DNA of 64,000 nucleotides, from assembly GCA_010093685.1 (NCBI GenBank), contig MU006228.1, positions 355,111-419,110 on the forward strand, read 5' to 3'. A model generated the notes under the pieces. That model saw only the letters and a program-made list of their open reading frames with translations. It was not told the origin of the DNA and ran no database searches. This DNA comes from Ophiobolus disseminans. Its lineage: Eukaryota; Ascomycota; Dothideomycetes; Pleosporales; Phaeosphaeriaceae. Position numbers and translations under genes: made by a program. This document shows, one piece after another, positions 11,064 to 22,883 of the stretch; positions within the stretch are counted from its first letter, which is position 1, and every line of letters begins with the position of its first letter.

Positions 11064-13086
11064 ATGGAATATACAGAGCGGTGGCAACCGATTGCACCAG
11101 CCTCAGATGAGCCAGGACAGCAACGTCCAACATCAGATCCCAAGAAGAGGAGACAAGCGGTCGCTGTAGCATGTCTGCAGTGCCGAAGTGGCAAGGCCAA
11201 GGTAGGCCAAAGACACAGTTTGGAATTGCTCTCGGCTAGCAGCTAAACACTTGTAGTGTGACGGCGCGAGGCCACAGTGCACAAGATGCAGTGAGCTCGA
11301 GCTTCGCTGCCAGTATGATGTCGCAGAAGGTGTGTCCAGGGCCGAGCGCATGAAGATGTTGAAGCGGGACGACATGTCAAGCAGGGCCGAGGAGACGGAG
11401 CGCGTTTTAAGAGCCTTGCGCACGAGTTCTGACGTTCAGGCCGCAAATCTGCTCGCCCGACTTCGCATCGGTGAACGAGTCGAGGATCTGGCGAAGGATC
11501 TACCTTCAACCTTAGCATATCCAGTTGTGACTAGGCCTACTAAGTATGCCTTTCCAAATTTGCACCATTTTGAGGTCTTGAGAGATGGTAACTTGGCTAC
11601 AGCTTACTCGCTCAAGACCCGGCTGGCGGTGGTGCGAGCACAGATTCCAGGGCCGCCTTTGGCGACAGTATATCGTCCCCGTACCGAAACCCTCCGCGAG
11701 CTTCTTTCTCTCCAGCGCCTGGAAAGCCATCCCCAGGCTGGTCAGGGTTTCTACCAACCACCCCGCCAGGCCAACATCCTTCCGCGAAGGGGAAGCAGTC
11801 GGTGCCAACAATCAGTCTCGCCCAATCCTCATTCCTATCCCTCTTATACGACCGAGAGGACTTTCTACAAATCACAAACGAGAGCGAAGATGAGATGGAC
11901 ACCGACGAGATTACGGAGGGGGTAATCGACCCAAGACTCTTAAGTTCTTCGAGCGCTTTCAACGTTGCCAGCGCTTCTATTGGGTCGCCTATGGAGACCT
12001 CGAGCCCAAAAAAGGAGCACTTCGCCAAAACCCACGGCTTCTCACATCTAAGCAACCGCCAACAAGCTGTCAATACCATCCGGATCCATCCCAACATCAG
12101 CCTACGTAACCTCTTTGGCAACATGCCTTTCTCAAGCAGCGTCCGCACCAACAACTATCCTTCTGAGATCCAAGACCAACAGGTGAACAATTTGTTCATA
12201 CCAACCTGGGCGATGATGTCTGTCAATACTAGACCAGACCCTGGCTCTTTGCGGGACGCATTTCAGAGCATGAAACAGGAGGCTACAACTATGATGGAGA
12301 ATGGCACCCCGGTGCAACTTATTATCGAAACGCATCCCAACATAGCCGCGCTTTTCGATGAGAACAAATACAACAGCTCAGGAGTACTTAGCAAATGGGC
12401 TGCTGGCATGGCGTACAGCGCTCGTTTGAAAAGTAAGCAGGTGTTCTATTTATACGACCTCGAGCACCCACGCAACCCCCAGTTCGAGCCCGGTCCCCAA
12501 AAATGATGGCTGCTAATCTCTGCGTAGGTAACGACTTCACTTCTTTCGCCTCAATGTACGTCTTTTGGTGGCTAATGAGATGGATGATTTCGCCCTCGCC
12601 CGAAACCTACGAATCGATGCCGCAATGGCTAAGGCCGACGTAAGGTATCTTCGTCCCTAGTATGAATGATCTCGATACTGATACATCGCATTCTAGGCCC
12701 AACCAGCTATTCATGCCGCACATTACCATCGTAGATTTTATCACCTGGCCGGCCTTGAGGGAAACCGTCGTCCAGATACCAGAGATGCAAGAGCGGATGG
12801 AATGGATGCTAGACTTGTGTAATCACATTCAGTGCGATTGGTACTTTTCCAGTGAGGAGGCACTTCAAATGAATGAAGACACAGGGCATATTGATTTATG
12901 TGATCTGGCGAAGGTGTGTTTGCTTGGCTGGCAACTTGCCGCCTTCCGACTTCCACCCAGTAAATACATGGCTGACCGCAGCAGACGACGATAAAGGACC
13001 TGACAAGCTGGTCTATTGGGCCTTCCTTCAGGCAATACGTGACGAATGCGGATTCGTATGTCCGAATCAGGACGGAAGACTACTGA
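11064..13086 (+). CDS. Zn2Cys6 fungal transcription factor
   Basis: Six exons (11064-11201, 11257-11587, 11644-12432, 12528-12639, 12697-12913, 12985-13086) give 562 residues. The binuclear zinc cluster spans intron 1: CLQCRSGKAKC then CTRCSELELRC, residues about 37-66, with a basic KKRRQ just before it. Residues about 110-220 are a polar, Pro/Ser-rich linker. The C-terminal part (from about 290) is the conserved region of a common fungal regulator group, including an FWWLMRWMISPSPETY segment and a WP-rich stretch. The 56-nt intron 11588-11643 is inferred from a frame change with good GT/AG ends; a sequencing frameshift would be the alternative. The target genes are unknown, and no gene cluster adjoins it. 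Confidence 0.85.
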
Positions 13087-14074
13087 GCGGCGATGCGATG
13101 ATCGATGCGAAGACATCATGGGCAAGCATGGAACATGCGACGAGTGAAGACTCGGTACAAACGCTTGATATGTTGTCAACTGGAAGAAATTATAAGTACA
13201 GATGCTTATGGCAATCCACATTTGCAATGCTACCAGGTGCGAAGACTTCTGACACAAGTGTTTGTATTTTGTACGTATGCATCCATCCACTTGGCCCTGT
13301 CATCGTTCCGCGGCTCATTACTGACGAAATATGCATTTCTGTTAGCGTGAATTATTGCAAGCAGCTCAAGCAGATTGGGGCAGGCCGGTCATGATCGATC
13401 AGCCAATACGCCAATGCTATCCGCGCATTCGATCCGACGTGCAGCCACCCATGATTTTATCATCCGTCATCTGTCATTCTATGCTCAGTTTGAACTCGTG
13501 TCACTCTTCGTGACTATTGCAACCGTACAATCTCGAGACGGGCACGACTCTACCTTGGGACAATGCGGCAACTACCCAAGCTTATTTTACATTCCTCTTA
13601 CGCCCTGCATCATGCCAAGAAATGGTGGGCGATCGAGTTGATATCCTGGCTCTTTGTTGGATGAGAATGTAGTGCCAGACATGGCTAAGACAATGAAGAG
13701 CAAGGAAATTAGCGATGAGAGGTGAAAACGTGGACAAGCTTCGTGCCGCGATGCTAACCAGGGGATCAAACAACTATTTGAAGTGCATAGATTCCAATCC
13801 AATGTCGAGTTTGGTGGTGAAAGACGAAGACAGCGCTAGTGCAGGTACGAGATCCAACATGCCGAGTCAGTTGGAGCCTACGCCGCATGCTGTGTGAGGC
13901 GAGGCTTTATAAATACATGAGTGGACCAGTCACTATCACTTTCCTGCATGGTAAACATCATCTAGAGAACGTAATCAAAAGTCACGCGATAATTGGATGC
14001 AAGTACAGATAGTCCTCCCTCGCTATGCCTCAGATAATCATGCCACGCCTCAAAGCTAGAAAAATAGATCACCA
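13087..14074. other. Intergenic, convergent 3' ends
   Basis: The regulator (plus) and the 843-residue gene (minus) converge here. Short frames at 13375-13641 and 13582-13802 overlap on opposite strands and look like chance. I see no gene. Confidence 0.5.
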
Positions 14075-16833
14075 CTACGCCGGCTTAACACCTTCATACA
14101 ACTCCTCCAGCTTCAGTTCTTCGAGATTCGACTTCCAGTCACGCGGCTTGGGAAGCGATATTTTCCAGCCACGATCTTCCATCTCCTGGAGTAGGTTTAT
14201 GGATTTGCGCTCCGCGTCTTCGAAATCCGTCGCACAGATGGTGAAGGTGGTGAGGTAGAACATGACGTATGGGAACTTGGAGTTGATGTAGTGCTGGATG
14301 TAGTACTGCCAGGCGTTTGCGGAGGAGGGCCGATCGAATGCTACGAAAACAAAATGTCAGTAAGAGCGCGATTACGGGGATATAGTGGTTGTAGATGACT
14401 TACGCATTGCATTCCAATGGTAGACATGGCCCTCCCATGTCACGAAATTCAGGCCCGTCCTGCCCAGACTTTTGATTGCCGGCATGGGCCAAGCGCAGTA
14501 ATGCGTTTGTATGGAGCCCTTCGCCACGATGGCTTTCGGGTGCTTCTCTTTGTACGACTGTGCGAAGTCGAATAGGCACTTCTTCGGGGGCAATGCCAGC
14601 GATGGAGCGCGTTCGCCTTCTGCGGCAGAAGTGTCTCGCTTGTACGAAAAGTAAAGATCGTATGCACCGTCTTTGCCTAGTGCGACGACTGGTCGCGCTT
14701 GTGGGCGTTCGTACTCTGCCGAAAGGGTGATGAGACCGCAGCGCTCCATGTCCTCCACTACTCGTCGAATGAAGCGGTTGGTATCTCTCGAACCGTGGTC
14801 GGATGCCATTCTCTCTTGGTTCGCCGCGATGACGCTACGATCCGGATCATAGCATCTGTACCGGTTGCTTTCGTACTGAACATCCAGAGGCGCCGGGTAT
14901 CGTAGATCGGGAGAGCTTTCGATAGTCATTTCTTCAAGGAAGATTTCTTGCACTGACTTTGGTATGATCTCACGAATGACGCGCTTCGCGACTTGACGCG
15001 GAGAAGGATCGCCGCAAAGCATGAGCAACGTGTCCTGCACAATATCCATCAACTGGAAGGGTAGCCCAACCTCTCGATCAATTATGATGAACTGCCAAGA
15101 GTCGACGACGATCGGGTCATACATTGTGGATTTGCCGCGTCGTAATTGGTTCTTGACATCTTCCAGAGTGAGCGTGGTACTATAGTGAACGGTTTGCAAC
15201 TCGTCATGAGTCATAGCAGAACGATGGCGGCAAATGAATAGATCGGGCTCCGTGGGATGTACTGTGGCATCAGCGTTGGTGCCTTCGTACACAACGAGAT
15301 AGAGGCGCTCTTTACGTCGTCGCATCTCATCGAGGAAAGCCTGAGTTAGAGGGTCTCCAATAGCCATCTGTCCGCAAAGATAATTGCGCGACTGCCGTTG
15401 TATCCAGAGTTCGGATTCCTTTCGCAGGCCTGCGTGTCCAGCGAAGTCGCCTTTGCTTGTCGGAACAAATCCCATGTATACACCAGTGGTACATTCACCA
15501 AGGATACTTGCGGGATCGTACCAGTATTCGCTATAGAGCCTCAACATCAGTAGTTTACAGATGGTTGTGTAGTCCTCGAAGTTGGAGCAGATGCTTGCGA
15601 GAGTCCATGGTGTCAGCAGATTCGGAAACCATCGATAGCTGCTCGAGTTAGCAGGTATCGATCATGAGTCACTTGCTACCTACAGTATGTCCCAACATGG
15701 CTTTGTCATCTTGAGGCCTTCCGTCGTACTTGGTATTGTGCCACCAAGCAACTGGATGGTTTTGATATCTCCACCAGCCAAAGTCTGAGCACATATAGCC
15801 ACTCGAAGGTATTGAACTGCATGCGGGCGCCAGGCCTTTTCGAAGAAGTCACAGTACATCTCCAGCTGACTTGCTTGACAGCCTAGTAAGAAATGATCGA
15901 TCGTTTTAGACCTTGTCGCGTGTTCCAGAGTCGCAGCTTCGCTGTCGTTGAGTACCATGATGCGGAACCAAGAGCGCATGATATCAGTTCCAGGGTCGGG
16001 TGGGTTTTGATCAGTAGGCTTAGGAGAGCTGGGCTGCTTTGGTGAGTCACACAGATCGGGAGCAATGGTGTACAAACGGCGAATGCTGGCGGCGCATAGA
16101 TCCAGATAGAAATGCTTGAGTACTAATATGGAGCCTATAGCGGAAACGTGTGAGCTCAGTACATCACTACTGCGGACTCATCTCACAATCAACTTACCAT
16201 TATCTGGCATGCCTTGCAGCGACTCGATCGGTATCTTCGGATCCAGCGGAGACTGAAGTATCATAATTTTCTCAAGGTTGAACATGTCTGGATGAGGCGT
16301 GCTGACCAGTGGTGTCTCTGGCGTTGGTCCGCGGTCGAGATTTTGCACTGGATTCGGGGTCAGACAAAATTGATGTTGAAAATGATGAAAGGAACGCTCC
16401 TACTTAGCAAACTATCCGCAAGCTGTCTAACATCCGTCTCCAGTTTTGCAACCCATTTGATGTAGTCTTGGATATCGCCACCGCGAGGATAAAAACGGTC
16501 TCGAATTTGACGTCTGAGATCAACGGACTGGCGGAGTTTCATTACTTTCTGCTTTGCAGTTTCCGAGCTAATCACTGCCTGCTGTTCCGACTCTTTATGT
16601 GTCTTGCTCCATCGCGCATTCAATTCTTTCCACTCGTGGTGGTGTTTGGGGCACCATGGGTCGCCGCCAGCTGTTGCGAGTGCCGCCTTGCAGGGACGCC
16701 CATCCGATTCGAGTGCCTCGCAAGCATGGCCAAAGCTCGTGGGTGACTCTGGAACTTCACTCGCCCGGAGAAGGTTGCGCGAGTTACCTTTGACACTTGG
16801 TCGTCGATCGCCGATGCGGAGCTGCACACTCAT
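14075..16833 (-). CDS. Conserved-looking protein of unknown function with N-terminal Cys/His cluster
   Basis: Five exons, in transcript order 16404-16833, 16198-16347, 15684-16134, 14404-15638 and 14075-14340, give 843 residues; introns are 45-63 nt with good branch points. I do not recognise the family. Residues about 36-64 hold a Cys/His cluster (CEALESDGRPCK...WCPKHHHEW), followed by a charged helix that looks like coiled coil (about 60-110). The N-terminal cluster resembles a small zinc-binding module, which is inference. The central 400 residues are globular, with several short aromatic-rich blocks (YRWFPNLL, YSEYWYDP). No signal peptide or membrane segment is visible. The regular intron pattern and full-length open frame argue for a functional gene. 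Confidence 0.75.
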
Positions 16834-18975
16834 AGTTTCGAGTCGGACGAACTTGGGTGGGAAGTATCGACGTGGGGCAGAACAACATCTACTCTGCTGG
16901 GAGGAGACCGTACCATAATATCGTCTCGTGAGGGGCAGTTGGGCACCGGCCGCAAGAGCTATCTAGACGGTCGGTAACGGGCGGTATAAGCGCAGTGGCG
17001 CTGCGCCAGTGCAGTCTTTTCGTACGGCACAGTCGCTTGAATTGGCAACATGGGGCCTCAGCCGCTCATGAAAACCACATTTTGAGTTGTCGATACATCG
17101 TACTGACGAAGGAAGAGGCTAGAGATAGATCTAAACTATCCATCCACGCAAAGCGTACTCACAAAGCGGGTATGTTTGTCGACATCGCAGTGCTGAGGAG
17201 CATGGCTTATCGTTATATGAGGGGTGCGCCACCGACTCCCTGTGTGATCCTGAGCTACGACAAGGTTATCTTCCCGTTGCGGTGATGACCGCTCAACCTT
17301 GAAAAGGTAGATCCCAACGAGGACCACACGCCGTGCAGTCTGATACATCTACAGCAGCGACAGCGCAAGCGTAAGCTTGAGTGAACCATTTGCCCGTGTG
17401 ACTCTGTACATGAGTTTATCCAGCGAGAATAGATATCCCTTGCCCATTGACCAAGATGCTAACCACAAAAGGCCAATGGCATGGCTTGACGTTGAAGATA
17501 GCCGCGCGATTAATTCATGCTGTGGAGGATGCGGCCCTCGTGTTGCATCGCTAAAACACATTAGAAATGCTGATTCGCGTAGAGCATCGCTAGGCAACGT
17601 GAAGAGGAATGCCAAGGCACTAGACATTCTTGTCATCGGTGACGGGCGTGACGAAGTGGGCCGCGACATCCTAGCGATTCCACCCCCATGAAGGTTGGAG
17701 GTTGGGATTGGTGAACGCCGCAAGCCGCTATGCACGAGACGTGATTTAGGTAGTCTTATATCAGCGTTTAGCCGCCAACCGTACGGGCCGGACAATCAGT
17801 TGGTCGGTCCGCAAGCCTGTAAGATTGTGTGTAAAGTTGTGACGCTCTTAGATTGGCTGTGAATTGTCGCAAACTTTCAACAGCCAGCGTTTGTCGTGTT
17901 GTTCTCTCGGGGTTTGTCGCGAGCAGCGCCGTATGCTGTGCCGCATCCATAGGGTTAACGAATCCTACCAATCATGTGATGCAAACTCAAGATTGCTCCA
18001 ATGTAATACCAGCGACATGTCCGAAGGTTTTGCGATCGGTGAAGTACCGGTAAGAGGTTCAGTTTTGGGCAGTGTCTGTCGTGTTTTTCGTGGGGCGGGG
18101 TGAGATCTATGCAACCTAAACGTGGGCAGAGCGCGTTGGCTTCTCAGTCCGATTTCAGCAAGAATGTCTGTCTCATCGCCGTCACTCGGAATGCCAGACT
18201 GACGGGCAGCATGTAGAGTTATCCCTACCCAAGATAGTGAGTACCACGGTTTCGGAGACTTCCAATCTGACAGCACGTCCTTGGAATTGCGCATATCGCG
18301 AGGCTGGGGTGATGGGGCCACGCGTGCCGTGTCTTCATCTCGCTAAAGAAGAAGGCCCCCCGGCGGACCAAGATGCATGCACTTGATAGGCGGACTCTCT
18401 ATTGAGAAGAACGCCATAGGCTGGCGTCAAGTTGGTGTCTCAAAAGTGAATAATATAATGGTTACCAGTTCAAACAGTATTTCGCTCCTGGAAGCAAATA
18501 CCTAAGGTGTACAAGCAGATGCCAAAAGAATGAGAACCTTGGAAGACTCACAATTTTAGCTCTTTCTGACTTCAGTCGCAGGAAAACAGACCACCTAGTT
18601 GTTCGCCTTGACCAATTTGAGTTGTTACTGTTGTGCGAATCGCGAATAGAACCATGAATAGCGACGTCGAAGATGGTACGGAGAAAGGTCGAGCACAGGC
18701 CTCGCGAACGGCAGTTTGTGCGCGGGCCTTCCCCACAGTTCGGTATACTCGATGCGGATGGCGTGTCAGCCAGTGAACCTCGGCTTCGATATGACAGACA
18801 TCATGAAGCCAGAACGATTTAAGACTCCAGCTCTAGATACCCGCGAAACCAATTTTGTGTTGTATCAGCTCGGTGAAATCTCTTCTAGAAAGATAAACAC
18901 TCAATCGCTTCTGACAGCCGCCGCGCATTCCCACGCGACCCCGCGTCTCCCCTCTTCCGTCCTCCAAACTTCACA
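16834..18975. other. Intergenic, divergent promoters (2.1 kb)
   Basis: This lies between the divergent 843-residue gene and the transhydrogenase gene. The longest frames (17349-17795 minus, 148 codons; 17377-17691 plus, 104 codons) overlap each other antisense and carry no motif. No gene or RNA was recognised. Confidence 0.5.
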
Positions 18976-20463
18976 ATGGCGATCACCACAGCGATTCGCA
19001 TAGCACCAAGTCGGGCAGCACGTGCCTTGAACCTCCTTCGAACCGTACAATACACGCACCCGCCCTCTTGCCCCTGCCACTCGAATCCCAGCTACCACCA
19101 GCAAACGCCGTCTACCATCCAGCAAGCCCGCCGGCACCTCGCCACGCCTCTCAACCATGCCCAACAAAAAGAATACGCATTCGAAATGGCTGCCTCGAGC
19201 ATACGCTTCGGGCCAGGCTGCACAAAAGAAGTTGGCATGGACTTCAAGAACATGGGCAGCAAGCGCGTTATGGTTGTGACAGACCCGAATGTGCGAAAAC
19301 TTGACGCTATGAAGCAAGTCGTGGAGGGTCTAACGCGTGAGGGCGTACATTTCGAGATCTTCGACAAGGTACGCGTCGAGCCAAAAGACCACAGCATCAA
19401 AGAAGCGATCGATTTCGCCAAGCCGTGGAAGCCAGACGCCTTCCTCGCCGTCGGAGGTGGCAGTGTGATCGACACGGCGAAGTTGATGAATTTGTACACT
19501 TCGTTCCCCGAGGCTGAATTCCTCGACTTTGTGAACGCACCGCTAGGCAAGGGAATGCCGATACCAGGGAAACTGTTTCCGCTTGTAGCTGTGCCGACGA
19601 CAGCCGGAACAGGCTCTGAGACCACAGGCACAGCAATCTTCGATTTGGTATCTAAGAGGGCGAAGACGGGAATTGCGCATCGCAACTTGAAGCCAACGCT
19701 CGGAATAGTCGACCCTCTAAACACACGGACTATGCCATCTGCCGTCCACGCATCTTCAGGTCTTGATGTATTGTGCCACAGTCTCGAGTCCTGGACCGCG
19801 ATACCATACTACGAACGTACACCTCGGCCAACGAATCCCATTCTAAGACCGGCTTATCAGGGCGCAAATCCAATATCTGATATCTTCTCCCTCAAGGCGC
19901 TGAAGGACACAGTCAAATACCTGCCACGTGCGGTCAAAGACCCAGAAGACCATGAGGCACAGAGCCAGATGTTACTAGCTGCAACACTAGCCGGTGTCGG
20001 TTTTGGAAACGCGGGTGTGCATCTATGCCACGGCATGTCGTACCCAATCTCTGGTCAGAACCCCGGCTACAAACACGCTGGGTACGATGTCGATCACACC
20101 ATCATTCCGCATGGCGTATCTGTCGCCGTGACCGCGCCTGCAGTATTTAAGTTCACTGGAGCATCGAACCCCGAGCGACATCTCGCAGCTGCCGAGGCAT
20201 TTGGCGTCGACATTTCGAATGTGAAGAAGGAGAGCGCAGGTGAAGTGCTGAGTGAGGCACTGGCGGAGTTTTTGATCAAGCTAGGTGATCAGCCAAGGGG
20301 ATTGAAAGACCTTGGGTTTGGAAAGGGAGATTTGGATGGGCTTGTCGAAGGTACAATTCCACAGGCTCGAGTGCTGATGCTTGCGCCGAGTTTGGAGATG
20401 AACAATTTGGAGGTGGAAAGGGAGCAACTACGGAACCTGTTTGAGGAGGCGATGGAGTACTGA
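18976..20463 (+). CDS. Hydroxyacid-oxoacid transhydrogenase, mitochondrial (iron-containing ADH family)
   Basis: Single exon, 495 residues. The first 55 residues are rich in Arg, Ala and Ser with few acids, a typical mitochondrial presequence. The iron-dependent (type III) alcohol dehydrogenase fold follows, with the dinucleotide-binding GGGSVIDTAK at 160-169 and PTTAGTGSE at 207-215; His residues in the C-terminal half (LCHSLES, HLCHGMSYP, HTIIPHG) would bind the metal. Similarity is to the ADHFE1/HOT group, which oxidises 4-hydroxybutyrate to succinate semialdehyde while reducing 2-oxoglutarate to D-2-hydroxyglutarate. Length matches the family. The general iron-ADH call is certain; the HOT assignment rests on overall resemblance. 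Confidence 0.9.
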   Translation: MAITTAIRIAPSRAARALNLLRTVQYTHPPSCPCHSNPSYHQQTPSTIQQARRHLATPLNHAQQKEYAFEMAASSIRFGPGCTKEVGMDFKNMGSKRVMVVTDPNVRKLDAMKQVVEGLTREGVHFEIFDKVRVEPKDHSIKEAIDFAKPWKPDAFLAVGGGSVIDTAKLMNLYTSFPEAEFLDFVNAPLGKGMPIPGKLFPLVAVPTTAGTGSETTGTAIFDLVSKRAKTGIAHRNLKPTLGIVDPLNTRTMPSAVHASSGLDVLCHSLESWTAIPYYERTPRPTNPILRPAYQGANPISDIFSLKALKDTVKYLPRAVKDPEDHEAQSQMLLAATLAGVGFGNAGVHLCHGMSYPISGQNPGYKHAGYDVDHTIIPHGVSVAVTAPAVFKFTGASNPERHLAAAEAFGVDISNVKKESAGEVLSEALAEFLIKLGDQPRGLKDLGFGKGDLDGLVEGTIPQARVLMLAPSLEMNNLEVEREQLRNLFEEAMEY

Positions 20464-21189
20464 ATTTTGATTCATGCCATACAGGTTTGGAACAAAATGG
20501 CAGAGCTGAGTACCGTTCGAGATTGGCTGCAGTAGCGTGCGAATGCGGTGACATGTGAAACGGTTCACAAATTGTTGTTGCATCACTGCCACTCATTCGC
20601 CAATCGCCGTCCGCATAGAAGAGCCTTGACTCCTGTGTATACCCACTGGGTCCTAGAAGCATGATTTGTCACATACAGCTCCATTCAGGCTATCATCCGC
20701 TTGATCGCGGTAAACGATCGACAATGGCATTGTAACACTGTCAATCACTAATCTGAAGTCGGCGACAGAATATTTTTTCGTAGTTGTTGAGGTGATTAGA
20801 GGTGACGATACCAATAATGGAAAAGCAAAAAGAGGCTGTGCAGCGGATGCAACCCTCCTAGTGCAGATCGGTGGCTGTTCCCGCGACCCTTGAACAAATC
20901 AACCCAGGAATGACATCACTCCCGATTTCCCAAACCCTGCTGGTGATGCCATCGGTCTAGGCCATCCCTTGCTTAAATTATTGTGAGGTCGCACCGATGC
21001 CTAAGAATTACGATCCGACGATTTGCACTAATTGACTCAACCGCACGAGATCATATGCGCACCGGAGACAGCCCCGCTCAACGAAGCTCAACATAGCTAG
21101 AGTACCACGAGATCCTGTTTATATCACCCTGCGATCAAAGACACACCGCGCCCACATTTTCGACTCTTGAGCAGCCACACCACGCCACA
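20464..21189. other. Intergenic, promoter of the Slm-like gene
   Basis: No gene was seen. The 150 bp before the ATG at 21190 include CA-rich leader sequence and a TTATATCACC element at about 21118-21127 that could serve as a TATA-like site. Confidence 0.45.
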
Positions 21190-22774
21190 ATGTCTGTACC
21201 ACAATCTGCAACGAGCGAACTGCCGGCGCGCACGCTCACAAACCGGTCTGCCGACGACGAGGCCATTCCAGGCGAGGACACCTCAGAAGTAAGAAGCCAA
21301 GCCTAAACCTCACGTGCGGCTGCTGAGCATATGGCAGGTCACAAAGCTCTTCGCGGAACGATTGCAGGCGTGGAAGCATGCCGTTGCCTACCTCGAAGAC
21401 TATGTCACAGCAACAGAGAAGACCAATCACGCGCATGGCAAGGAGTATGAGCGAGTATTAAAGGTGCACAACCCTTTATGTATTGGTACACAACACGCTA
21501 ACGTGTAGCAGACTGTCAAGGATCCTCTTAAGGAGGGGCATCACTTTGACCAGTCGCTCGGCGGCATTGCTGGCATGTTCGAGAACATCAGGTCCAACAC
21601 CCAAGGCATCTCGAACCAGCACTACGAGACCGCAAAACAGCTCAAGGGCGCCGTCCTCCCCGTCTTCGAGCGCCTACACACCGAGATCAAGAACAAGAGC
21701 AAGGAGCTAACAAAGGGCGCTGGGAAGGGCAGTAAGCAAGTCGACAAGGCGAGAGCGCACACACAGAAGCACATTGAGCTCCTCGGCTCCAACACGGCGA
21801 CCTTTGACTCGCACAGCGGCAACATGAAGGCCACAGACGACCCATACATTCTGCAGCGCGGTGTCATGCACCGCCTGAACAAACAGGTCCAGGAGGAGAA
21901 CAACAACCGACAAGATCTGATTAGTGTTCAGAACTCGTTCGCACAGTTCGAAGCGCACATCATCCAGACAGTGCAGCACGGCATGGGCCAGTTCATGCAG
22001 GTCGTCAACACACAGGCCGAGCACACCAAGGCCGCATACGGAGACATGGTCGGCAACTCGCAGCGCATCCCTCTGGACTTTGAGTGGAACGGCTTCATCC
22101 AGCGCAACAACACCATCCTGATCGACCCCTCTGCGCCCGCACGGACCGTCTCGCAGATCCAGTTCCCCAACCAGAACCACCGCGCCACCCAGCCCCTCAT
22201 CTCCGGCTCGCTCGAGCGCAAGGGAAAGATCATGCGCTCGTACGACACAAACTACTACGTCGTCACGCCCTCCAAGTTCCTGCACGAGTTCAAGACCGAT
22301 GACGACTTCAGCAAGGACCCCGTGCCCGAGCTCTCGCTATACCTCCCCGACTGCATGGTCGGCGCCGTCAGCGGGCAGAAGTTCAACGTCAAGGGCAAGG
22401 ACGTCTCGAAGGGTAAGCTGGGTAACAGCTTCTCCATTAGCCATGAAGTGCAGTTCAAGGCGCATACTCCGCAAGCAGCGAACCAGTGGTGGGAAATCAT
22501 CCGCCAGGCCGCGGGATCTGTCACAAATGATGTTCCCGAGGGCAGCGTGCCGACGAGCCCAGTGGTTGCTAACAACAGCCCGGGCGGCTTCGAGAAGCAA
22601 CCTACCCCACTCCAGACGCAGGGTCTCGAGAAGACGGGGTCGCCGGGCACGACAGGCAGCGCTGTGGCTCCTGGGAGTGCGGTTGCGCCTGGTAGTGCGG
22701 TGACGCCGGGCGGTGCTGTACCTCACAGCGCAGGACCCGCGGGAGCAAGTGCTGTGCCCGGTGAGAAGTACTAA
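21190..22774 (+). CDS. Slm1/Slm2-like membrane adaptor (BAR-like helical region plus PH domain)
   Basis: Exons 21190-21288, 21338-21463 and 21512-22774 give 495 residues. The last acceptor is a tandem CAG, so exon 3 could also begin at 21509 and add one Gln. Residues about 34-270 are a long helical region of the F-BAR-like kind. A PH domain spans about 300-415 (SGSLERKGK, YYVVTPSKFLHEFK, SLYLPDCMVG, WWEIIRQA). This order and the PH sequence match the eisosome/TORC2-linked Slm proteins, which bind phosphatidylinositol 4,5-bisphosphate at the plasma membrane. The C-terminal 70 residues are low-complexity, with a short GSAVAPGSAV repeat. The wider family includes Ask10/Rgc1-like proteins, so the exact orthologue is uncertain. 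Confidence 0.85.
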
Positions 22775-22883
22775 GTATTTCCAGGATTGAAGTCTGAAGT
22801 CCACGCGTCGAATTTCTAATAACACCCCTAATTTCCCCTTCCAAAGATACCTCTCCATAGCAATACCAAATCCATAATAGCCA

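Noticed and set aside
11588..11643. Frameshift in the Zn2Cys6 regulator
   Set aside because: A 56-nt intron with GT/AG ends and a CTTAC site restores the frame; no damage needs to be assumed.
17349..17795. 148-codon minus-strand frame as a possible gene
   Set aside because: A 104-codon frame lies opposite, no motif or splice partner was found.
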